The translations under genes were made by a program, and so were the position numbers. From NCBI GenBank assembly GCA_001599595.1, contig BCHH01000002.1:3622077-3686076 (forward strand): a DNA stretch of 64,000 bases. The letters are read 5' to 3'. Shown here one piece after another: positions 55,591 through 64,000 of the stretch. Every line of letters begins with the position of its first letter. Within the stretch, counting starts at the first letter, position 1. Below the pieces are notes generated by a model that had not been told where the DNA came from, did no database searches, and saw nothing but the letters and a program-made list of their open reading frames with translations. The stretch comes from Beverwykella pulmonaria (taxonomy: Eukaryota > Ascomycota > Dothideomycetes > Pleosporales > Melanommataceae).

Positions 55591-58500
55591 GGAAAGAGCC
55601 TCGAGCCGGTGGAAATTCAGTCCCCTCATATCGTCATCACAAACGACCCAGTCCAGAACGATACCAATCATGACAATCTAATCATTCGACCACTGTCACG
55701 ACAATCAACGAACAGTAAAGAGAATTGGCGTCATGGAGACATCAAGCCAGAAAACATACTTCGATTCGAAGCTGATGGCACTTGGCTAGGGACCCTCAAG
55801 CTTGCAGACCTTGGTAGAGCTAAACAACGCTACCTTGCCACCCGGGAACTGCCTGACAAGGAAATCGACCGCTGGCGTACCAAGCCATACGAAGCTCCGG
55901 ACATCTGGATCAGCAAAGGGCAAGAGTCGATGTCACGGTTGTATGACTGCTGGGCTATGGGCTGTGTATTTTTCGAAGCAATTGTTTGGATGCTCTATGG
56001 CCAGCAAGCGATCTGGAATTTCGATGTGACGACGGCCAAGGCTCAGAAGGAGGGTACTCCTTATTGGTCAAGAGTGGGCGAATCGGGTGCCGAAGTCAGT
56101 GTGCTAGCAAGAGGCTGGATGGACTACATCTTGGAGAAAGATCCAGAATGTAATCCAAAAGCAGGGACCGTGTTGGGCGATCTCATGAGACTGGTGAAAG
56201 GGAAACTCCTCCAAATTCACCTACCCTTCAACTCTGATGTCTATGAGCAGGGGTATCGTACAAATGCCGAAGACATGCGCGAAGATATTGCAGCTATACT
56301 TGACAGAGCGGAAGCCGAAGAAAACGGCAAAACAGACGATCGATACATATTCACCGGGTCAGATCGGGAAAAGGTCCACCATCCCTCCATTGACCCTGAC
56401 TCTACACCAGCCCAAGAACCAAAGAACGCGTCGAACTTCCTTGCTTTACCTCATGCCCGTCAAAAGAACTCGCTCGCTGTGCCATCCCCGAAAGGAGGCG
56501 GTGGAGCGTTGACCACACGCAGCCAAAACCAATACACCCACTCCCTCAATGACGTGTGGAAATATGTGGACGATGATCAATTTGCTATCTCGGTCCTGCA
56601 ACGCAACAAATTTCCCTTCTCAACCCTGTTCTCAGAGGCCACATCCACCATTTGCAATCCTTGCCAGGAAGTCGGGCGTCATTTCCAACACTTCACCTTT
56701 GATCGATCAATGCGAGACTTGAGGAAAGCTGTGACAACTAAGTCCTGCGATCTCTGCTCATTGCTCTACTACACGGCGAAGAATTCCAAGATTGCAAGCA
56801 TAGCAATAGTAACATTCTCTACGTCTCTAGCAGGGGTGAGAATAAATGAGAATGGCAAAGACAATTTGGTCTTGAGGTTCTGCCGGTCTTGGGGTAAGTG
56901 TCCTTGCACAAGTCACCTTTGATTTATTGCCCGTCTTTTTTGATTTCTCAACCACATGAGACGATCCTCAATATCTCAATCGGCAAAATCTTACACTGCA
57001 CCCCAGTGATTCCCATTGCAGAGTCACTGTATATGCGACTAATAGCTGACCTATCTTGCAGATTTGCCAGCCAGCATGATTAAAGCACCATATCCCCCAA
57101 TTGGTCTCCCAAGATTACCAAATGCTGGAAGTAAACAACACGTAAAAATTCTTCGCGCATGGTTGAAAGATTGCGACGAACGTCATGAGTGTGGCCGGGC
57201 CGATTCAGGTCGATATTGTCCTAAACGGTTGTTGGCTGTTGGTTCGGAGCAAGAACATCCTCGATTGGTGGAGACTGCGCAGCTTGCTGAGAACGAACGA
57301 GAAGACATGAGGTATGTAGCGCTATCACACCCCTGGGGAGATCCGACCCGTCACGAACACTTTCGTACTACCACGGACACGATATCGGACTACCTGGACT
57401 CAGTGATATTGGACGACCTGCCACAGACCTTCAAGGATGCAGTCAAAATCACGAGGGATCTGAAAATTAAATACATCTGGATTGATTCCATCTGCATCCA
57501 TCAAGGGGAAGATGGGGACTTCAACGAACAGGCGCCATTCATGCAAGACATATTTGGCTCTGCCTACTGTGTGCTTGCTGCGAGCAGTGCCGAGGGAATG
57601 ACCTCGGGATTCTTAAAAGATGTAGAAGCTAAGGCAGTAGCTATCCGAGCGCAATTCGATCCGACTCCGGGCACACTATTCATTTCTCAATCAGTCGATG
57701 ATTTCCAGAAAGATGTGCTCGAGAGTTGTCTCAATAAACGTGGCTGGGTCTTCCAGGAAAGAGCTCTTGCACGTCGGACAATATTCTTCGCAAAGACTCA
57801 AACTTATTTCGAATGTGCAAATGGTGTTCGATGCGAATCTTTTAGCAAATTAGAAAAGTAAGTCTCTTCTATGGCATCTTACGACGGCAAAATTTGCTTG
57901 CTAATCATGATAACAGCTCGGAGGAAGCCTTTCTCGGCGATTCAGACTTTCCGAGATACGTAAAGCAAGAGAAGAACAAAGGTGCTCAACAATACCTTTT
58001 CGAAAGCTTGTACCGGAAATACTCTCGTCTAGAATTCTCAGAACATACTGACAAACCCATTGCAATCTCTGGGTTGGAACAAAGGCTATTGAAAGCGTTT
58101 GAAGACCGTGGTGGTGCAGGCATCTTTGAGAAGTACTGGGGCCGATGTCTACTATGGAAGAGAGCATCCAAGGATCACCCACTCGAGCGGATCAATTTCC
58201 AGCCTCCGACCGACAAAGAAACTTCAAAATCTGGCACGAAGAAACCCAGAACAACCTACAAATTGAGGCCTCCTCCATCGTGGTCTTGGATGTCCTATAT
58301 CGGCAGCATAGACTATGTTGAGCCTCCTCGTGCAGGTGTTGTTTGGAATGTTGAGGAAGTCCAACTTCACTACACCGGAGACCGGACGACGGCCTGGCTT
58401 TCTGCTACTGAAAACATGATTATAACTGCTATAGCGAGAGACTTCACTATTGGAGAGGATACTCATGAAAATGAGACGATGCTGACATATGACGATCAGG

Positions 58501-58694
58501 CATGGGAAAAACGAGCGAACAAAAAGTGCATCATCATTGGGTCGATGAAAACTACAACCGTGCACTATGTCCTCATCGTTAGTCCAATGGAGTCTGTGGA
58601 TAGATTTGCGTATGAACGTATTGGTGTTGGATATCTACCCGAAAAGTTTATCAGTGCACTGAAAGAGCAGGGTGAGACTGTGACTGTTCTATAG

Positions 58695-59415
58695 TTAGAA
58701 ATATACCTTGATGACTCTGTGCGTCGTCCTGGATCGCGCCCTTCTCATTTTTGTGGTAAATAACTTTAGCTTGTACAATAGAAGGATGCTAGTACTCATG
58801 ATGGGTAAAGATTTGAATGCGGCCTTGTCTCTTTTCTTGGTAAATTACGCGCTCTCAATCTTAATGAAAACTGAATACAAGAACAGTATCTCTACGCCCA
58901 CGAAACTCGCACTTTACATAGCAAATATTATTGAAATGGGGCGTCTCTGAGAATTTTCTTGTGCGTTGGTTTTGAAGTTTTTTTGATAATTATTTCAGCT
59001 TGTTGCCTTCCTTAGCTAGTTCAATTTCTTTGCTTGTTTACTTTTATGGTTTACTTTCTTAGTTCATTCACTATCTTAGTGTATTAACTTTCTTAGCTCA
59101 TATTCTTGCTGCGCTTTTTCTTCTTTTTTTCCGGCTTGTTTGTCTTCTTGGCTCGTGCAATTTTTAGCTTATTTACGTTACTTCTACTTTCTAGCTTGTC
59201 CTTATTCGCTTTCTCGGATTTCCATTCACTTCCTTGGCTCGTTTCTTTTCACTTTCTTGACCAGGCGTGTAAATGGCGTAAAATAAGATGAATCCTCTTA
59301 TGCAGTAGTTAGGCTGCAGAAATCTTTCAATTATAGGTAAGAATATTCCCTACATCAACAATTGCCTCGTTGTGCTTCGAAATCCTATCTACCTGCCCTC
59401 GATTTCACCCTTCAA
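58695..59415. other. Convergent intergenic region with degenerate T-rich repeats
   Basis: Lies between the kinase-HET gene and the leftward UstYa-type gene. At about 59,000-59,250 the plus strand is pyrimidine-rich, with loosely repeated 'actttcttagctcatt'-like units. No gene is supported. Confidence 0.4.
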
Positions 59416-60438
59416 TCAGTAGATGAGATCCCTATCCCAATCCCCGTCATTCAAATTCCTCTCCCTAGCCCAGGCTTGGATCGCTTCGAAATTACGACAC
59501 ACATGCGTCGACCCCATATTGATAAAGTTAATGCCAGGTTTACCTTGTGGCAATGTGAAGGAGAGCTCTGTAGCATCCTTCCAGTTCCAGTGCAAGGTCG
59601 CCACATCAGAATAACACATTATGCCCTGGCGAATGCGGTCGATGCAATGCTCTACACTTATCAGTCGTCGTACCTTCAAAAGAGGGGACCTCTCACAGGC
59701 AGGATACATACCAAAGTGAAGGACGGCGGCTCGATCGGCGGTTCCATTTGCGTCCATAATCCCCCCGTCGGGAAAACGATCAGGGTACAAACTTTTGCGA
59801 AGAGTATTCTTTAAAGGTTAGTGGATGCAAAACTCTTGCACGCGAAATCGTACGTACAAGACAATGGAGCTGGTGAAAGACTTCAAGCTGTACCATGTAC
59901 TTCCCCGCGTGTTTTCCACTCTCTAGTTTCACTGTTTGGTTGGGGAGTCTTTTGGCGGACGTTTCGTCTAGGAGTGTTCTCGCCGTTCCTGGTATCATTA
60001 TTGAGAGGCTAATCTTGTGGAAGAGGACGATTTCATACCAGCGTACAAGTCATCCCACAACTGGTCCAATTCATCCGTCGGTGTGCCCTGGTAAGGTGAG
60101 AAATTCCACTGGCCATCGGAAAAGACTTTGACTGAGTGTTCTACGATATCGTTCGCTGGAGCTGTGTATATGATTAAAAACATTTTGAACAACAAAGACG
60201 TCCAGAACTTACAGAACACAATTTTCACAATGTTTTGAGGATAGTTGAACGCAGCGAAGAGGAGAAAGAGGACAACAAAAGCATTGAGAAGGTATGATAG
60301 GATGTTGACAATTCCATACATCTTCAACCACCTATCTTCTCTCTCCAACTCCAACTGCAACATACTGTGAGTCTCGACACCGTTCAGCAACCCTACACGG
60401 CTCTCGTCGTGAGCGGGGGCTTCTGTACTTTTTCCCAT
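59416..60438 (-). CDS. UstYa-type oxidase (DUF3328), first of a divergent pair
   Basis: Five exons on the complement: 60438-60213, 60161-60039, 59988-59858, 59808-59712 and 59651-59416, giving 270 residues; all joints are GT-AG and frame-keeping. A membrane segment ('ILSYLLNAFVVLFLLFAAF') lies near residues 46-66. The two family signatures are 'LEVFHQLHCLNTLRKSLYPD' (HxxHC, spliced) and 'EHCIDRIRQGIMCYSDVATL' (HCxDxxR), followed by Trp-containing 'HWNWKD'. UstYa homologues are membrane-bound copper-type oxidases that cross-link Tyr-containing cores of ustiloxin-type RiPPs and also act in other pathways (family knowledge). The next gene is a second UstYa homologue, divergent across 742 bp. The ATG at 60438 is the one leading directly into the short cytosolic part before the membrane segment; an earlier in-frame ATG exists at 60546. 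Confidence 0.88.
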
Positions 60439-61180
60439 GGTGAAATTGCATCCAACAAAAGAGTGTTGGAAATTGACAGATTCAAATTGTTTGCAGCGCT
60501 CATCTACAGAACAATCTGCAGGTTGTTGATATTGGTAAATACCCAAAGATTTGTCGTTACATTGTAAACACTGTTATCAACGTTACGGATTGCTTTTCGC
60601 CAGGGATCACGCAGTAGTGACCAAGCACACAAACCTGCATATATTTTCTATCCTTGGCGTTAGACCTTAGTTCCAATCCTACAGAAACTACCGATCACAA
60701 GCCGGCGGAGGGTACTTAGGAATGGTCGAATGATCTCCATCTGTACAAGTGATTGGTAAGTTCTGAGAGTCATAGTAGCATAAATGCCCGACGAAGTAAC
60801 CCTGGTACATCCTTAGAACCTGATAACCTGCAGAAAATTATGCATTATTACTTACTAAATTGAGGAAATGCGAACCCCAAATGCAGTCGGGTCCTACCTA
60901 CTTTCCTTTGGCGGGGTACTCAGAACCTTAGCTTCACATAAAGATTGAGTATCCTTGAGCGGGTGCCCATATACTTGTCTTGGTTAGACATACAAAGGAG
61001 CTCATTTGCAGTGATGCACCAATGCGGTGCACAGGCCACCTAGGTCGGTGCAACACTAAAAAGAGCACCTTCGTAGGCCAACATCACAAGATAAGGCCAA
61101 GTATCGAGAGAAACAACATATTCTGGGCATTTTTCCATAGTGCATCGATTCCCTCATCTTTTAAAAAGTCAAGATTCAAG
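60439..61180. promoter_or_regulatory. Shared promoter region of the UstYa pair
   Basis: A 742-bp interval between outward-facing starts. No conserved cluster-specific palindrome was recognised by eye. Confidence 0.35.
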
Positions 61181-62141
61181 ATGGTAATCATGTTCTCAGT
61201 ATTTTCTAGAGTGGATCCAATATATAGACTTCTATCTCAACTCGAAAGTGATGAAGAGGGCAAAGAAGATGTCACACATCCAGTTCGGCCGCTCATATCT
61301 CGTTCATCGTGGCACTTTCATGGGCTACTTCTCCTAGTATCTTCGTCCCTCTTCATCTCAAGTCTTTTCAATTACAAATCACCCTCGATTTACGGTATCG
61401 AGATAGCTACTGCAAAATGGTGTAGGTGAAAAACCTGTCAATCCTCTTTATAATTTAATGACCACGAGTAAAGCAAGATCACTCTCCTCCCTCTCCACCC
61501 ACCCGACCAAATTCCGCGGCTCCTTTCTCGCCCCTTCAAAATTTCGAGGTTCCTTACCGGAAGCCAACAAGGAATGGGAGCGGTTCACCTTCAATCCTTA
61601 CATCGATGGTACCGCGATAGTCCTCGGTGTTACCAAGGAGGATATCCGTAAGAGCAACAAGATGGCCGATGACGACTGGTTTAACTCTACAGTCGTACTC
61701 AACGAAGGAAACAACAAAGAAGAGAGAAGGTATATGGCCACACTCGAAATCTTCCATCAAATGCATTGTCTTGATATGCTTCGTAAGTCGACATTCGGGG
61801 AGAAATACAAAGACGATGTGTCCCGAAAACACGGCCAGACACAGTTGCAGAGCCATTTGGGTAAGTCTCGTATATTCTTCTTCCTACAATCCCCCCCCTA
61901 AATTTTCTCGACAGACCACTGTATCGAAATTATCAGACAAGTCATCATGTGCAATAGCGATCCAGGACTTATCACTTTCCACTGGGTCAAGGATAATCCT
62001 GTTCCGTATCCGGACTTCAACACCTGGCATCAGTGTCGAGATGCGGATGCTACGTTGGAGTGGGGACGGAGGAATGCGTGGCCTTTGAAAGACTTCGTTC
62101 GGAAGAACAGGCTTGTGGTGGAGATGCCTGACGCGCCTTAG
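61181..62141 (+). CDS. UstYa-type oxidase (DUF3328), second of a divergent pair
   Basis: Three exons: 61181-61425, 61478-61860 and 61915-62141, giving 284 residues. Introns of 52 and 54 nt have GT-AG ends and keep the frame. A membrane segment ('WHFHGLLLLVSSSLFISSLF') lies near residues 45-65. 'WERFTFNPYIDGTAIVLGVT' follows, then the signatures 'LEIFHQMHCLDMLRKSTFGE' and 'DHCIEIIRQVIMCNSDPGLI' (the latter created by splicing), and 'FHWVKDNPVPYPDFNTWHQC'. It is the same family as the divergent neighbour but clearly distinct in sequence. Pairs of UstYa genes (a/b) are usual in dikaritin clusters. The precursor-peptide gene lies 1 kb downstream on the same strand. The first intron is placed by frame and is the least certain joint; an alternative start lies three codons downstream. 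Confidence 0.88.
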
Positions 62142-63134
62142 AAATAGATTTCAATAGCGAACAATGGTGCTAAGGTAATTTGATCTAGGTTTACGTATGT
62201 CTGCGGCTCCTAACGGCTTTTGACGTGTTACACATTTTAGATGTCACAGTTATGGATGATTGAGAATGGATTCTAAGTGTATCATTTCAGACGAAGCAGG
62301 TCTTTTGGCGAATAATGCATCGAATGCTCAACTGCCGACGTGCCGCTCTGTTCGAAAAAGGCTCCCAACCCAGGCAAGATCAAATGTTCTAGACTTTCAT
62401 CTTTACAACGGGGACAAGTTGCGATTTCACACACCCAGCGCTGCAAGCCAATATAGGGATGGGTTGGAGATTGGTCTAGGCTTAAAGAGGTAGGTAGACC
62501 ATCACGCCCAGTGGATACCAGCGACTACCCAGCGAACATCTGTGAGCCCCCAGGGAACACTAGTATATGCCAAGCAACCACCAGTGAACGAACAGTCTGT
62601 TGATAGAATGTCAATGGTTACTTTCGAGCTCAACGGCACATCGTTGATGTAACAACACAATGCCATAGTATACTTTCTTGCATTCCCTTATCTTCTTTCA
62701 CTCTCCTCATTAGGAAAATGGCGTGTTATCTGCTGTTACACGGCCATGTGATACATCTTCGGTCAATGGCTGATCGTGTTGATCTGCAGCTACCCAACGT
62801 TGTGATTCAAGCTTCAAAATTTGCAATGTTCTAGGATATCCTGTACTAGCGAACACCTAGGACGGTGAAAGATAAGCTGACGTGCATCTTCACCATGTCA
62901 ATCACTGCACTCCGAATCCTACCATGCGGATATCATGATTCTCGAATTCTCGGATACTGCCCCACTTACTTGCTCTGTTATATTCCCTCTCCTATAACCC
63001 CGCATAAAACAAATGTGCCAGTGTCCCATCCTTCATATAAAGCCATTCAACCATCCTATCCCATTCCCAAGCACCCTCCATCTTATTCCTCTTAGCATCT
63101 ACCCTTTACCTCACAAAATCCCGCCTCTTCCACC
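62142..63134. promoter_or_regulatory. Region upstream of the RiPP-precursor gene
   Basis: A 993-bp interval with no supported gene. A TATA-like tataaag (63,036-63,042) lies about 95 bp before the precursor ATG, followed by a C/T-rich leader, the arrangement of a strongly expressed small secreted-protein gene. Confidence 0.45.
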
Positions 63135-63453
63135 ATGAAGCTCCACAACAGTCTCAGCCTCATCCTGGCTGCTCTCACCTGTAGCACACTCGCGGCACCA
63201 ATCAGTGACAAATCCCCATTTCCCCCCATCACCACTACCCGCCTGCTAACCCAGTTCAATAGCAGCTGCCAACGACGTTGATGCTCTAGAGACTCGTATC
63301 TACTACAAAACTACCGACAGTTTTGAGAAGCGAGACAACGACGTTGACGCTCTCGAGACTCGCATCTACTACAAAACCACCAACGACGTTGAGAAACGTG
63401 ATAACGACGTCGACACTCTTGAGACGAGAATCTACTACAAATCGGAGAAGTGA
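63135..63453 (+). CDS. Ustiloxin-type (dikaritin) RiPP precursor with three Kex2-spaced repeats
   Basis: Two exons, 63135-63204 and 63263-63453, with a 58-nt intron (branch-like CTAAC, acceptor AG at 63262); 86 residues. Residues 1-20 ('MKLHNSLSLILAALTCSTLA') are a signal peptide. Then come three copies of a 22-residue (66-bp) unit: 'NDVDALETRIYYKTT...EKR', 'DNDVDALETRIYYKTT...EKR' and 'DNDVDTLETRIYYKSEK'. The first two end in Lys-Arg, a Kex2/KexB site. Repeated short cores containing Tyr, separated by KR and next to UstYa oxidase genes, define ustiloxin/asperipin/phomopsin-type precursors (family knowledge). 'RIYYK' is invariant in all three and is the likely core (inference). A second acceptor at 63265 would shorten the product by one Ala. 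The stop TGA overlaps a donor-like GTGAGT, so a further 3' exon cannot be excluded, but no fourth repeat is seen. Confidence 0.85.
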
Positions 63454-64000
63454 GTGAAATAGATCATTACGCTGGGTACGGGTCCGTGGAAGGTCGTGAC
63501 ATGGCTGGTGAGCGAGCAAGCAAGGTCTGGCGTCAATGTGAAGGGCTTTGGATATGTTCTTCGCAAGAAGATGTAGAAAAGACTCGCGCGTAGGCTGAAT
63601 ACATAAACTTGAGATGTTTGCAGGTGCATGTGCCAATGTTGCTATTGAATCTTGAAGAAACGCTACTATGGAGTACAAACATGCTAAGATGGCAAAGAAG
63701 CCAAGAATCTGAGTGGGATAAGCAACGAACGAGAGCAAGCAAGAAGGTGAAAAGATGCGTTGCACTAAGACCTTTCAAATGCAGACGTTGAAAACCGTAG
63801 ATAAGCGTAGTATTCTATTATTTTAGCTAAATATATCTTTCAAACACAAAAATATGTCTCAAAGGAGGAAGGATAGAAGGTATGCACGATAAAACACAGC
63901 AACAAGTACAAGAAAGCACAGAAGCGCAGAGAGGCCAACTGTCTTACACCGCCCAGGAGACAAGAGTACGGCCCCTGTAACGTTCTGGAAGATATAGAAC
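63454..64000. other. Right edge, nothing further recognised
   Basis: The 3' flank of the RiPP-precursor gene. No methyltransferase, peptidase, tyrosinase or other UstRiPP tailoring gene begins before the window ends; such genes may lie beyond. Confidence 0.4.

Larger units (their letters stand above)
50978..58694 (+). pseudogene. Protein-kinase/HET fusion gene interrupted by a hAT element
   Basis: Host exons read as 50978-52069, 52132-52590 plus 55591-56893 (one exon split by the transposon), 57062-57857 and 57917-58694, about 1475 codons without the insert. A disordered N-terminus is followed by a kinase domain: 'KIGPGHFSTV' (Gly loop), 'VAIKTL' (Lys), 'NWRHGDIKPENIL' (catalytic loop, HGD for HRD), 'LADLGRA' (DLG for DFG) and 'YEAPDIW'. 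Next comes a Cys-rich pre-HET segment ('CNPCQEVG', 'CDLCSLLYY'), then the HET domain ('MRYVALSHPWGDPT', 'LPQTFKDAVKITRDLKIKYI', 'WIDSICIHQ', 'LNKRGWVFQERALARRTIFF'). HET proteins trigger incompatibility cell death. The insert lies in the Ser-rich loop before the catalytic loop. Apart from it the frame is open and the introns normal. Confidence 0.85.

Noticed and set aside
63285..63450. CRISPR-like or simple tandem repeat reading of the 66-bp units
   Set aside because: The units are in-frame coding repeats with conserved Kex2 sites; CRISPR arrays do not occur in fungal chromosomes.
63286..63765. Minus-strand 159-codon frame over the precursor gene
   Set aside because: It is antisense to the 66-bp repeats, which explains its own apparent repeats ('VVDxSLxSVNVVV'). 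The plus strand has the signal peptide, intron and Kex2 sites.

Overview
The window is chromosomal DNA of a filamentous ascomycete (Pezizomycotina). Short GT-AG introns of about 48-62 nt, HET-domain genes, UstYa (DUF3328) genes, an aminoadipate-reductase lysine pathway and transposons with RIP-like TpG-to-TpA and CpA-to-TpA decay all point that way. A Dothideomycete is my best guess, but no phylogenetic marker was tested.

Two kinds of DNA alternate. Conserved housekeeping blocks lie at 14.4-35.8 kb and 43.8-47.0 kb. The first holds a DUF1479 dioxygenase, a short-chain dehydrogenase (SDR), a type-I-like glutamine synthetase, an MSC7-like aldehyde dehydrogenase, a type II membrane protein, the lysine enzyme Lys2, the phosphatidate phosphatase App1, a second SDR and the mRNA-decay factor LSM1. 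The second holds a small charged protein and peroxisomal malate synthase. Accessory DNA lies at 0-14 kb and 36-64 kb. It carries death and allorecognition genes, their relics, transposons and a gene-poor stretch at 35.8-43.7 kb.

Three systems stand out. (1) At 59.4-63.5 kb, two divergent UstYa-type oxidase genes sit beside a spliced 86-residue secreted precursor. The precursor has three 22-residue repeats, each with an Ile-Tyr-Tyr-Lys centre, separated by Lys-Arg (Kex2) sites. This is the layout of a fungal ustiloxin-type (dikaritin) RiPP cluster with a core I do not recognise. (2) At 6.1-11.1 kb, a TPR-CHAT protease gene is head-to-head with a gene resembling fungal gasdermins (HET-Q1/RCD-1 type), a probable protease-activated cell-death pair. 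(3) At 51.0-58.7 kb, a protein-kinase/HET fusion gene of about 1475 codons is interrupted by a 2992-bp hAT element with a perfect 8-bp target-site duplication. The host frame is open on both sides, although the element's own coding region is decayed.

Other relics are a HET-NB-ARC-TPR (NLR-like) pseudogene at 47.7-49.5 kb, a HET fragment at the left edge, a decayed pogo-family element (4242-5834) with a 158-bp solo-LTR-like insertion inside it, and a pogo transposase N-terminal fragment at 49.5-49.9 kb. Exon boundaries were read by eye from splice signals, frame continuity and family knowledge. No database search was run.
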